Under the pieces are notes generated by a model. That model was not told the DNA's origin and did no database searches. It saw nothing but the letters and a program-made list of their open reading frames with translations. From UBA2970 sp965221075 (lineage in GTDB: Bacteria > Verrucomicrobiota > Verrucomicrobiia > Limisphaerales > AAA164-E04): a stretch of DNA of 64,000 nucleotides. The position numbers were made by a program, and so were the translations under genes. The DNA lies in contig OZ244865.1 of the NCBI GenBank assembly GCA_965221075.1, forward strand, positions 558,001-622,000, in the 5' to 3' direction. Each line of letters opens with the position of its first letter. Positions within the stretch are counted from its first letter, which is position 1. Of the stretch, positions 34,261 to 44,961 are shown one piece after another.

Positions 34261-35138
34261 ACGAGAGGAGAGTCTGCTGGCGCTGGTTGACGACGAGCGC
34301 CTTGAGGAAGAGCGTGAAACCGGGGGGGCGGCCCGTACAGGTCGGCTTCCCCGGCTTCACTTGTCCGTCCGTTAGGAGCACGCGAGGGTTGTGGGGCACC
34401 ACTACGCGCTCGTGCTGGAAGAAGCTCGAGTGGCGGCAGCTCTTCGTCGGCGTGTCATGCACAGGCTGGTTGTCCTCGATTATGACGCGCGCAAAGCGTG
34501 CATCCCGACTGAAGACAGTACGCACGGTCAGCCCGAGTCCAGGCTCGCAGAAGCCCAGGGCTGTGTAAAGCCAGGATTCGGACAAGCCAAGGTGGGCGGC
34601 TAGCAGTCCTCGGTCCATTCGGCGTTCATTGTATGGTCGAACAACGCCGAATGGGGCTCTATGCCCCTTCCGGCTCATCCCCAGTGTGTTCTCCGGGGCT
34701 GGCGCGTCAAGGTCTTGCTACGTCGGCCGTACGCCAGCCCTTGTCATTCTGGCCGATAGTCCAGAACTTGTCGATGATATTGAACTGCTGGATGCATCGA
34801 TTGATGGAGCAATCCTGCGTATGGCTGTGCTGTTCGAGGGACGGATGCCGCCTCGGCGATCCGAGGCCGCCGAGGCCACAGCCTTCTGCCACAGGAGGGC
34901 TGCCCCTTGCACTACCCGGGTCTGCTTGGAGGAATACCGTTCGTGAAGCATGTGGCGTTGCCAGTCCGTGCTTCTGGAACCGTGTTGCCATGTCTACTCA
35001 CTGCATGGCCTGCACGTCGTTCCATCAGGGGCGTCTTGGATTATTGCGATGGAGTTTTTTTTGGGACGGTTGATTTCAGTTCCGACGTCTTCCTGCCGCA
35101 GGTCCTCCATCGGTTCTCCATAGGGCAGGCTCCTATTC
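34261..35138. other. Decayed accessory sequence before uvrB
   Basis: No intact gene. Short minus-strand frames (for example GFTLFLKALVVNQRQ near 34330, and DNQPVHDTP near 34460) are interrupted by frame changes. Segments near 34310-34345 and 34690-34880 resemble 58770-58805 and 58890-59060, between the two amidase genes. GC is clearly lower than in the core genes, which fits imported and decaying DNA. The last 50 bases before 35139 lie downstream of uvrB; no clear terminator is seen. Confidence 0.45.
34690..34880. repeat. Diverged dispersed repeat, copy A (partner near 58.9 kb)
   Basis: This aligns to 58890-59060 over roughly 170 bases. The best block matches GATGGATGCAT..GATTGATGG here with GATGGATGCGC..GATCGATGG there, followed by TCCTG, GGCTG and GTTCG in the same order. 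Identity by eye is about 60-65%. Both copies lie in non-coding sequence. Confidence 0.4.
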
Positions 35139-37142
<2,004 letters not shown>

Positions 37143-37210
37143 CCCCGCCGAGTCTCGGTTCTCCAGAGCGCCCCTGTCAATCGGGTTGGAACCTCCCCGG
37201 AGCGCCCGCT

Positions 37211-38152
37211 ATGCTCCGCCTCCCTTCGATGGAATTCCTCTCCGGGCTGTACTCGGTCTACGCCAAGGCCCTGCTGCCCGCCCTGCTGCTCTGCTGCACC
37301 GGGGCGGCGGCCTTCCGCTACCTCGGCCTGGACCGCCAGACCGTCAGCCGCCTGACGGTCTACGTCTTCCTGCCTCCGCTCCTGTTCAACAGCCTGATGA
37401 AGGTGGATGCGGGAGGGGGGGAGGTGGGCCGGGTGGCCCTCTTCGGGCTGGGCCTCCTGGCGGCCATGGCCCTGGCGGGCCTTTGCTACGCCCGCCTGTT
37501 CCGGATCGGCGATCCGGGCAGCTACGTCCTCTCGGCCACCTTCTTCAACGCGGTCAACCTCGGCTTCCCCTTCTCGCTCCTGGTCTACGGGGAGGAGGGG
37601 CTCCAGCTGGCCGGCCTGCTGGTGGCGGTCAACTCCCTGCCCCACAACGGCTTCGCGGTCTACGTGGCGGCTCGGGGCCGCATGTCGGGAAGGCAGGCCC
37701 TGGCGACCCTCCTGCGCATGCCCATCCTCTACGCCATCCTCCTGGCGGTCCTGATGCGCTGGAGCGGCCTATCCGTCCCCTCCCTGCTGCAGGAGCCTCT
37801 CGACCAGCTGGGCGCCGCCGCCATCCCGGCCATCCTCATCTGCGTGGGCATGGAGATCGCCACTCTCAGGATCGGCCGCATCGATCCCGGGCTGGCGGGG
37901 CTTGTCATGCTCCGGCTGGCGGGGGGCCCTCTGGCGGCCTGGGGACTCACCCTGCTGCTGGACATCGGGGGGCTGCTGCAGCCGGTGCTGATCCTCCTGG
38001 CGGGCATGCCCAGCGCCATGGCCCCGGTGGTCTACGCCAGGATGTTCGGCGGCAGCGCCGAGCCGCTTGCCCAGGCGGTGCTCTGGTCCACCCTGGCCAG
38101 CGGCGTCACCCTGCCGATCCTGGTTTCCCTGTTGCCCCGGGGCGCGGGATAG
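37211..38152 (+). CDS. AEC-family (auxin efflux carrier-like) transporter
   Basis: A 313-residue membrane protein with about ten helices in two inverted halves. VYVFLPPLLFNSLMK is typical of the first half, and FFNAVNLGFPFSLLVYG matches the family's crossover motif. The late LAGMPSAMAPVVYARMFGG is the matching crossover of the second half. AEC members move malonate, malate or related organic acids; the substrate is unknown. The ATG at 37211 has GGAG 9 bases upstream. It precedes the glycosyltransferase gene on the same strand. Confidence 0.85.
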   Translation: MLRLPSMEFLSGLYSVYAKALLPALLLCCTGAAAFRYLGLDRQTVSRLTVYVFLPPLLFNSLMKVDAGGGEVGRVALFGLGLLAAMALAGLCYARLFRIGDPGSYVLSATFFNAVNLGFPFSLLVYGEEGLQLAGLLVAVNSLPHNGFAVYVAARGRMSGRQALATLLRMPILYAILLAVLMRWSGLSVPSLLQEPLDQLGAAAIPAILICVGMEIATLRIGRIDPGLAGLVMLRLAGGPLAAWGLTLLLDIGGLLQPVLILLAGMPSAMAPVVYARMFGGSAEPLAQAVLWSTLASGVTLPILVSLLPRGAG

Positions 38153-38171
38153 CGGAACCTTCCCCTCCGCC

Positions 38172-39353
38172 TTGAACATCCTCCTGGCCCACAACTCCCT
38201 CAACGACTCGGTCTCGGTCTCGGGAGTTCTGCGGCACTACTCGCTGATGGCCCGGGAGTGGATCGCGCGGGGGCATCCCACCGACTTTCTGGTGGCCAGC
38301 GCCGGATTCGCCCAGCTGGAGGAGCTTTGCCCCCAGGCCGGGAGGGTGAGCAGCGACCGCGTCTTCGACGCCACCGGCCACCTGGCCTCGACCTGGCGCT
38401 ACCTGCCCGCCTACGCCTGGCGGCTGATCACCTCCCGCCTGGTGCGCCTGCCCCGCCGGTACCATGCGGTCTACGCCTCCAACTTCGTGATCTTCGACCT
38501 CCACGCCGCACGGACCGTGGCCCGCCGCCACAAGGCGGCCCTGGTGGTCAAGCTGCAGCACCTGGTGGGCGAGCGTCCCGGGCGCCGCTCGCTCTTCGAC
38601 CGGCTCTTCGTCCTGACCGAGCGGTGGGGAGCCAGGAAGGTGGGGAGCCGGGCCGACCTGATGATGTGCCTCTCGGCGGAGGTGGAGAGCGAGTGGCGCC
38701 GGCTGGAGGCCCGGCTGGGGCTGGCGCGCCGCGAGGTCCACCAGGTGGGGTGCGGCCTGGATCTGGAGGCCCTGCAGGAGGAGGGGAGGGACGTGGGGAG
38801 CGTGGAGCACGACGTGGTGGTGCTCGGAAGGATGCACCGCCAGAAGGGGGTCTTCGACCTCCCCCGGGTGTGGAGGCGCGTGAAGGAGGAGATCCCCTCG
38901 GCCCGGCTGCTGGCGATCGGGGAGGGGCCCCACCGGGAGGCGGTCCGGCGGGAGATGGAGGGGGTGGATCCCGGAGCCGAGTTCGTGGGGGGGATCCCCG
39001 AGCGCCGCAAGAACCGGCTGCTCTCCTCCTCCCGCCTGGCCCTGAGCCTCTCCCGGGAGGAGGGGTGGGGGCTTTCGGTCACCGAATGCCTGGCGGCGGG
39101 GCTGCCGGTAGTGGCCTACCGGCTTCCGGTGTACTCCGAGATCTTCGGGAGCCATGTGGACTGCGTCGAGCCCGGCGACGCCGCGGGCGCCGCCCGCCGC
39201 ATCTGCCACTGGCTGCGGCAGGACCGGCTGCGGGAGGAGCAGGGTAGGGCCAACCGCCTCTTCGCGCGGCGCTTCGACTACCGTCAGGTGGCAGCGAGGG
39301 AGCTGGAGCTGATCGGGCAGGCGGTGGAGCGCCGCCGAAAACCGGGATCATGA
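38172..39353 (+). CDS. GT4-family glycosyltransferase
   Basis: A 393-residue GT-B fold glycosyltransferase. The donor-binding domain is clear: VVLGRMHRQKGVFDL, then ARLLAIGEGPHREAV, and the GT4 EX7E-like motif around LSREEGWGLSVTECLAAGLP. It moves a sugar from a nucleotide donor onto a lipid or growing glycan at the inner face of the membrane. TTG at 38172 is taken as the start because NILLAHNSLNDSVSVSG is the natural N-terminus; the longer frame overlaps the AEC gene. Its end overlaps the next gene by ATGA (4 bp). Confidence 0.85.
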   Translation: MNILLAHNSLNDSVSVSGVLRHYSLMAREWIARGHPTDFLVASAGFAQLEELCPQAGRVSSDRVFDATGHLASTWRYLPAYAWRLITSRLVRLPRRYHAVYASNFVIFDLHAARTVARRHKAALVVKLQHLVGERPGRRSLFDRLFVLTERWGARKVGSRADLMMCLSAEVESEWRRLEARLGLARREVHQVGCGLDLEALQEEGRDVGSVEHDVVVLGRMHRQKGVFDLPRVWRRVKEEIPSARLLAIGEGPHREAVRREMEGVDPGAEFVGGIPERRKNRLLSSSRLALSLSREEGWGLSVTECLAAGLPVVAYRLPVYSEIFGSHVDCVEPGDAAGAARRICHWLRQDRLREEQGRANRLFARRFDYRQVAARELELIGQAVERRRKPGS

Positions 39354-40336
39354 AGCTGGAGGGAGCGGTAGTCCTGATCACCGGGGGAACCGGATCCTTC
39401 GGCTCCCATGTGGCGGAGCGGCTCCTGCGGCTCGGCCCCGCGGAGATCCGCGTCTTCAGCCGCGACGAGAAGAAGCAGTGGGAGATGAGGCAGCGCTATC
39501 CCCGCTTCCGCTACCTCCTCGGGGACGTGCGCGATCCCGCGCGGCTGGCCCAGGCGATGGAGGGGGCCGACCACGTGTTCCACGCCGCCGCCCTCAAGCA
39601 GGTGCCCTCCTGCGAGGAGTCTCCCTACGAGGCGGCGCTGACCAACGTCCTGGGCTCGCACCACGCCTGCGAGGCGGCCCGGGCGGCCGGGGTGAAGGCC
39701 TTCGTCGCCCTGAGCACCGACAAGGCGGTCAAGGCGGTCAACGCCATGGGCATGAGCAAGGCGATGATGGAGAAGATCGTCTGCAACCAGAACCGCTACG
39801 GGTGCCCCACCCGCTTCTCCTGCGTCCGCTACGGCAACGTGATGGGCAGCCGGGGCTCGGTCATCCCCCTCTTCCGCCGCCAGATCCGGGAGGACAGGCC
39901 CCTGACCCTGACCCTGCCCGGGATGACCCGCTTCCTGATGACCCTGGACGAGTCCATCGGGCTGGTCCTGCGCGCCCTGGAGCAGGCCCGGGGAGGCGAG
40001 ATCTTCGTCCGCAAGTCCCCCGCCTGCACCATGGCCCTGCTGGCCGACGCCATGCGGCTGCGCCACAGTCCCCGCGGGATGGACCATCCGCTGTCCCCCG
40101 TCGGCATCCGTCCCGGGGAGAAGATCCACGAGATCCTGGTCAACGAGTACGAGATGCAGCGGGCCACCGCCGGGGAGGACCACTACGTGATCCATCCCGA
40201 GTACCGGATCCCCCCGATCCCCGATCCTCCGGCGCCGGGCGCCGAGTACACCTCGGCCAACACCCGGCAGCTGGCCTCCGTGGAGGAGGTGATCGAGCGG
40301 CTCGGGGAGATGGAGGCTGCCGGGGAGCATGACTAG
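39350..40336 (+). CDS. UDP-GlcNAc 4,6-dehydratase, CapE/FnlA-like
   Basis: A 328-residue extended SDR. The NAD(P) loop is ITGGTGSFGSHVAE and the catalytic Thr-Asp-Lys is in LSTDKAVKAVN. The YxxxK motif reads MGMSK, with Met in place of Tyr, as reported for CapE-type inverting dehydratases. These convert UDP-GlcNAc to a 4-keto-6-deoxy sugar with C5 inversion, the first step to FucNAc- or QuiNAc-like sugars. RPGEKIHEILVNEYE near the C-terminus is also typical. No CapF/CapG partner is in the window. It overlaps both neighbours and is in one operon with them. Confidence 0.85.
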   Translation: MKLEGAVVLITGGTGSFGSHVAERLLRLGPAEIRVFSRDEKKQWEMRQRYPRFRYLLGDVRDPARLAQAMEGADHVFHAAALKQVPSCEESPYEAALTNVLGSHHACEAARAAGVKAFVALSTDKAVKAVNAMGMSKAMMEKIVCNQNRYGCPTRFSCVRYGNVMGSRGSVIPLFRRQIREDRPLTLTLPGMTRFLMTLDESIGLVLRALEQARGGEIFVRKSPACTMALLADAMRLRHSPRGMDHPLSPVGIRPGEKIHEILVNEYEMQRATAGEDHYVIHPEYRIPPIPDPPAPGAEYTSANTRQLASVEEVIERLGEMEAAGEHD

Positions 40337-41507
40337 CTCCATCTCCCGGTGCCGCGGCTGCGGCGCCGCCTCCCTGGAGCCGGTCTTCTCCCTCGACCCC
40401 ATGCCCCTGGCCGGGGCCTTCCGCCGGAGCGCCGAGGAGGCCCGGAGCCTCCCGCGCTACCCCCTCACCTGGGTGGCCTGCCTGCGCTGCTCCCTGGTCC
40501 AGGTGGCCGAGGAGATACCCGACGAGGAGCTCTACGGAGCCTACCACTACGCCTCCTCCTCGGTGCCTCCCCTGGTGGAGCACTTCGAGCGCTACGCCGC
40601 CTTCCTGGCCCGCCGCTACGGGGCCGGCTCCCGGGTGCGGTTCCTGGAGATCGGGTGCAACGACGGGGTGCTGCTGCGGCGGCTGCCTCCCGGCTGGGAG
40701 CTTGCCGGGGTCGATCCCTCCGACGTGGCCCGGAACGCGCCCGGAGGATACGCGCTGGTCCCGGCCCGCTTCACCCCGGCTCTGGTGGAGGAGCAGGGCT
40801 GGACGGGCGCCATGGACGTGGTCTCCGGCTCCAACTGCCTGGCCCACATCCGGGATCTGGCGGAGGTCTTCCGGGCCTCGGCCCTGGCGCTCCGCCCCGG
40901 GGGCGAGCTGTGGATCGAGGTGCACGACCTGGAGGCCCTGCTGCAGGGGGCCCAGTGGGACACCATCTACCACGAGCACCGCGCCGAGTGGAGCGCCGCC
41001 TCCCTGCGGGCCTGCCTGGGAGCGGCGGGCATGGAGATGGCGGAGATGGAGCAGCTTGCGCTCCATGGAGGACTGCTGCGCTGCTGCTTCCGCAAGGGGC
41101 GGGCTCCGGTTCCGCCAAGGGCCGCCTTCGGGCACGCCCGGGGGATGGAGCGACTGCGCAGCGCCTACGCGGGCCGCTACCAGTGCGCCGCGGTCCGGGA
41201 GCTGATGCGGAGCGGGGAGCCGGCGGCGGCGTACGGCGCCTCGGGGCGGGCCAGCGTGTTCCTCAACCAGCTGCCCGACCTGCCCGTCGCCTGGGTGGCC
41301 GACGACGCCCCCCTGCGCTGCGGCCGGCACGTGCCCGGCAGGGGCCTGCCGGTGGTTCCGTCCCGGAGGCTCGAGGAGGAACCCCGCCCCGCTTCGGTGC
41401 TGATCACCGCGTGGAACTACCGCCAGGCGATCCAGGCGAGGCACCCTGGCTTTGCGGGCCGGTGGCTCGCCGCCTTTCCGTACGAGGCCCCATGCGCGTC
41501 TGCCTGA
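40329..41507 (+). CDS. Sugar C-methyltransferase with zinc-binding N-terminus
   Basis: A 392-residue SAM-dependent methyltransferase of the TylC3/NovU-like type. An N-terminal zinc finger has CRGCG and CLRCS. The SAM site is FLEIGCNDGVLLRRLPPG. A C-terminal domain (residues 270-392) matches Methyltransf_14, with YGASGRASVFLNQL near the substrate. These enzymes place a methyl on a carbon of a 4-keto nucleotide sugar, which fits the dehydratase product upstream. It overlaps the upstream gene by 8 bp and the downstream gene by 16 bp. Confidence 0.83.
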   Translation: MTSSISRCRGCGAASLEPVFSLDPMPLAGAFRRSAEEARSLPRYPLTWVACLRCSLVQVAEEIPDEELYGAYHYASSSVPPLVEHFERYAAFLARRYGAGSRVRFLEIGCNDGVLLRRLPPGWELAGVDPSDVARNAPGGYALVPARFTPALVEEQGWTGAMDVVSGSNCLAHIRDLAEVFRASALALRPGGELWIEVHDLEALLQGAQWDTIYHEHRAEWSAASLRACLGAAGMEMAEMEQLALHGGLLRCCFRKGRAPVPPRAAFGHARGMERLRSAYAGRYQCAAVRELMRSGEPAAAYGASGRASVFLNQLPDLPVAWVADDAPLRCGRHVPGRGLPVVPSRRLEEEPRPASVLITAWNYRQAIQARHPGFAGRWLAAFPYEAPCASA

Positions 41508-42259
41508 TCGGCCGGAGGGGGATGCTGGGCCATGTGGTGTCGCGCTACCTGGAGGAGCGGGGCCACCGGATCCTGGTTCCGGAGGAGCGCTTTCCGGCGG
41601 CAGGGGACGTCCTCCCCTATGTGGAGCGCGTCAACCGGCTCGGGCCCGAGTGGTGCGTCAACGCCGCCGGAGTGCGCCGGGGCCCCCTGCTGGACCGGGT
41701 CAACCACCGGCTGCCCGAGGCCCTCTCCCGCCACCTCTCCCCCTCCTGCTCCCTGATCCACGTCTCCTCCGACGGCGTCTTCCGGGCCGGCGCCGGTCCC
41801 TGCCCGGGGGACCGCGAGCCCGACGCCATCGATCCCTACGGCCTCTCCAAGCGGCGGGGGGAGGAGGGCCTGCAGCGGGACAACGACCGCATCGTCCGCA
41901 CCTCGCTGGTGGGTCCCGAGACGGGATCCCCTCCCCGGGGCCTGCTGGGCTGGCTCCTCTCCCAGGAGGCCGGGGTGGAGGGGTGGACCAACCAGGCATG
42001 GAACGGAATCACCACCCTGGAGTGCGCCCGGCTGTTCTGCGGGATCATCGAGGGAAGGGTGGCCCGGCGGACGACGCATGCGGGCTTCCTTCCCCCGGTC
42101 GACAAGCGCCGTCTCCTGGAGGCCATAGCCCGCCAGTGGGGCTGGCCCCACCGCGTGTCTCCCGCCCTGGCGCCCGCTCCGTCGACCCGCTACCTGGTGC
42201 CCGACGAGGAGGCCCCGCCCCTGGACCGCCAGCTGCGGGAGCTGCGCCGCTGGTACTGA
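41492..42259 (+). CDS. RmlD-like nucleotide-sugar reductase
   Basis: A 255-residue SDR resembling dTDP-4-dehydrorhamnose reductase. The NAD(P) loop is IGRRGMLGHVVSRYL, and CVNAAGVRR, HVSSDGVF and DPYGLSKRRGE give the Ser-Tyr-Lys catalytic series. It probably reduces the 4-keto group of the methylated sugar made upstream, though it could act on another sugar. The protein is shorter than RmlD (about 290). The ATG was chosen because the upstream part of the long frame is antisense shadow. Confidence 0.8.
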   Translation: MRVCLIGRRGMLGHVVSRYLEERGHRILVPEERFPAAGDVLPYVERVNRLGPEWCVNAAGVRRGPLLDRVNHRLPEALSRHLSPSCSLIHVSSDGVFRAGAGPCPGDREPDAIDPYGLSKRRGEEGLQRDNDRIVRTSLVGPETGSPPRGLLGWLLSQEAGVEGWTNQAWNGITTLECARLFCGIIEGRVARRTTHAGFLPPVDKRRLLEAIARQWGWPHRVSPALAPAPSTRYLVPDEEAPPLDRQLRELRRWY

Positions 42260-42312
42260 ACGGCCCGAACCCGCTTTCCATTCCCCGGGGAAACCCGCAT
42301 CCTCCCGGGCGC

Positions 42313-44961
42313 ATGCCCGATCGCCCCAAGGCGGCCCTCTGGGCGGGGGCGCTCGTCCTGGCCCTGATGCTCGCGGCGCTCTTCCACCGGAGCTTCGCTC
42401 CGGGCCAGGTCCTCTTCTCCAACGACGGGCCGCTGGGGGTGATCAGCGTGGAGGCCGGGGACCTGCCCGGAGCCCTCCTCGGCTACTGGCACGACATCAA
42501 CTGGATCGGGGAGGAGCGGCCTCCCGCCCTTCCCACCGTCTCCCAGTTCCTCGGGTGGGTCCTGGGCGACGAGGTGCTCTTCAGCAAGTTCTACGCCCCG
42601 ATCGCCCTCCTGCTGCTGGGGCTGGCGGGCTGGATCCTCTTCCGCAGCCTCGGGTTCGGCTCCTGGGCCTGCCTGGCCGGGGCGGTGGCCTTCGCCCTCA
42701 ACATGAACGCCTTCAGCAACGCCTGCTGGGGCCTGCCCTCGCGGGCCCTGACCCTCGCCTCGGCGATGCTGGCCCTGGCGGCCCTCCACCTGCGTCCCGC
42801 CCGCCGCCCCTGGCTCAGGTACGCCGTGGCCGGGGCCCTGGTGGGGCACGGCGTCATGGAGGGCTTCGACGTGGGGGCCCTCTACAGCGTGGCGGTCGGC
42901 GCCTACGCCTTCCTGCTGGCCCTGGGCAGGCGGCCCGACGGGCGCGGCCTGGCCCGGGGGGCGGCGGGCGTGGCGGGCATGGCCCTGTGCGCCGCCGCGG
43001 TCTCCTTCTACGCCCTCTACTCCCTGTGGTCCTCGCAGATCCAGGGGGTGGTGTCCGAGCCCCGCAACGAGCTGGAGCGGCAGGCCCAGTGGAACCACGC
43101 CACCCAGTTCAGCCTTCCGGTGCGGGAGACCCTGAGGGTGGCCGTGCCCGGCCTGTTCGGCTACCGCCTCTCCAGCCTGGAGGGACGCATGGAGCCCAGC
43201 TCCTACTGGGGCGCGGTGGGCCGCGATCCCGAGTGGGAGCCGGGAAGCACCGCCCGGCTTTCCCGCCATTCCGGCTCGGGGGAGTACGCAGGGGCGCTGG
43301 TGCTGGCGCTGGCGGCCTTCGCCCTGGCGCACAGCCTGAGGAGCGGATCCCCCCTGGCCGCCCGCCGTCCCCAGATCTGGTTCTGGGCCGGGGTGGCCCT
43401 CTTCTCCCTGCTGATGGCCTGGGGGCGCCACTTCCCCCTCTACCGGGTCTTCTACGACACGGTCCCCTGGTTCTCCGCCGTCCGCAACCCGATCAAGTTC
43501 ATGCACCTCTTCCAGCTGGCGGCGCTGATCCTCTTCGGCTACGGGATCGACCTGCTCCTGGGGCACTACCTGGACAGGACCCGCCAGCGGACCCAGCCCC
43601 TGGGAAGGCATCTGCGGGACTGGTGGTCCCGGCTGGGGAGCGCGCCCCGCAGGGGTACCATGGCCTGCGGCCTGTTCCTGGCGCTGGGAGCGGTGGGCTG
43701 GCTGATCTACGCCTCCAGCGAGGGGGCCATGCTGGGCCACCTGGCCCGGGAGGGGATTCCGGAGGATCTGCGGCGCGCCATGTTCGCCCTGAGCGCCGGC
43801 GAGGCGCTCAGGGCCGTCCTCTTCTTCCTGCTCTCGCTGCTGCTGGTGTTCATGGTGCTGGCCGGCCTGGTCCACCGCAGCCTGGCGGTCCTGCCCGGCA
43901 TCGCCTGCCCGCTCCTGCTCTTCGCCGACCTGGGAAGGGCCAACCTCCCCTGGATCCAGCACTACGACTACACCCGGGAATACCGGGGCAACGCCCTGAC
44001 CGGCTTCCTCGAGGAGAACACCCGGGAGCACCGCTTCACCAGCGACCTCCACCCCTTCTGGCCGCGCAACATCCTGATCGACCTGGAGAAGCAGGAGCCT
44101 CGTCGCAGGGCGCTCTTCGGCCACTGGAAGCAGAGCCTGTTCCCCTGGTTCGGCATCTCCACCATCGACATCGTTCAGATGCCCCGGCTTGCGGCCTGGG
44201 ACCGCGCCTTCGCCTCCCGCTTCCTCCCCCGCTCCCAGGAGGATCTGGGGCTCTACCTGCGGCTCTGGGAGCTGACCTCCACCCGCTACATCTTCGGCAT
44301 GGCCGGCGCGCTGGACTCGCTCAGGCAGCTCCACGGCGGGGAGGAGGACGCCATCTCGATCGCCCTGCGCTTCGACATCAGCCCGCGGCCCGGCTCGGCG
44401 GGACAGAGCCTGCACGACCTGCACACCCCCGTCGGCCCGGAGGGGGTGTTCGCCGTTTTCGACTACAAGGAGGCGCTCCCCCGGGCCGTCCGCTACCACC
44501 AGTGGGAGAGCCTGGAGAGCGGGGAGGCGGCGCTGGAGCGGATCGCCTCCCCCGGCTTCGATCCCTCCTCGGACCTGGTGGTCACCGGCCTGGGAGAGTC
44601 CCGCCGGAGCTCCGTCCCGGCCGGAGAGGCGGTCCTGGCCGAGTACCATCCCCGCCGCATCGTGGTGCGCACCGAGGGGGAGGAGCCGGGCATCCTGCTG
44701 TTCAACGACCGCTACCACTCCCACTGGAAGGCCGAGGTGGACGGCGAGCCCGCGGTCCTGCTGCGCTGCAACTACATCATGCGGGGAGTCCGCGTGCCGG
44801 AGGGCGGCTCCGAGGTGGTCTTCCGCTACCGGCCGCCCCGGCTCCCCCTGTGGACGACCCTGCTGGCCCTGGGCGCCGCCCTGGCAGCCGGACTGCTCCT
44901 GTGGAGGGACTTCCGCATCAGAGGCTCCGGTGGGCCTTCGCCAGCCACTGGCGGGCCTTGA
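42313..44961 (+). CDS. YfhO-like GT-C membrane protein
   Basis: An 882-residue protein with about 12-13 membrane helices in the N-terminal two-thirds and a periplasmic C-terminal domain, followed by a last helix (LWTTLLALGAALAAGLLLW). The loop after the first helix (FSNDGPLGVISVEAG) and the C-terminal YHSHWKAEVDGEP are typical of YfhO proteins. The family is related to GT-C glycosyltransferases and to teichoic-acid glycosylation proteins. Here it may transfer lipid-linked sugar outside the membrane. It follows RmlD by 53 bp; the 3' end overlaps the convergent kinase-like gene by 44 bp. Confidence 0.8.
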   Translation: MPDRPKAALWAGALVLALMLAALFHRSFAPGQVLFSNDGPLGVISVEAGDLPGALLGYWHDINWIGEERPPALPTVSQFLGWVLGDEVLFSKFYAPIALLLLGLAGWILFRSLGFGSWACLAGAVAFALNMNAFSNACWGLPSRALTLASAMLALAALHLRPARRPWLRYAVAGALVGHGVMEGFDVGALYSVAVGAYAFLLALGRRPDGRGLARGAAGVAGMALCAAAVSFYALYSLWSSQIQGVVSEPRNELERQAQWNHATQFSLPVRETLRVAVPGLFGYRLSSLEGRMEPSSYWGAVGRDPEWEPGSTARLSRHSGSGEYAGALVLALAAFALAHSLRSGSPLAARRPQIWFWAGVALFSLLMAWGRHFPLYRVFYDTVPWFSAVRNPIKFMHLFQLAALILFGYGIDLLLGHYLDRTRQRTQPLGRHLRDWWSRLGSAPRRGTMACGLFLALGAVGWLIYASSEGAMLGHLAREGIPEDLRRAMFALSAGEALRAVLFFLLSLLLVFMVLAGLVHRSLAVLPGIACPLLLFADLGRANLPWIQHYDYTREYRGNALTGFLEENTREHRFTSDLHPFWPRNILIDLEKQEPRRRALFGHWKQSLFPWFGISTIDIVQMPRLAAWDRAFASRFLPRSQEDLGLYLRLWELTSTRYIFGMAGALDSLRQLHGGEEDAISIALRFDISPRPGSAGQSLHDLHTPVGPEGVFAVFDYKEALPRAVRYHQWESLESGEAALERIASPGFDPSSDLVVTGLGESRRSSVPAGEAVLAEYHPRRIVVRTEGEEPGILLFNDRYHSHWKAEVDGEPAVLLRCNYIMRGVRVPEGGSEVVFRYRPPRLPLWTTLLALGAALAAGLLLWRDFRIRGSGGPSPATGGP

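Noticed and set aside
34755..34860. Possible response-regulator receiver fragment (LVDDIELLDASIDGAIL)
   Set aside because: The similarity is short, the phospho-acceptor Asp context is missing, and the same DNA repeats at 58.9 kb without a matching frame; kept only as a repeat.
40349..41491. Upstream extension of the RmlD-like gene frame
   Set aside because: The N-terminal 380 codons are Pro/Arg/Gly shadow of the methyltransferase; MRVCLIGRRGMLG is the natural start.
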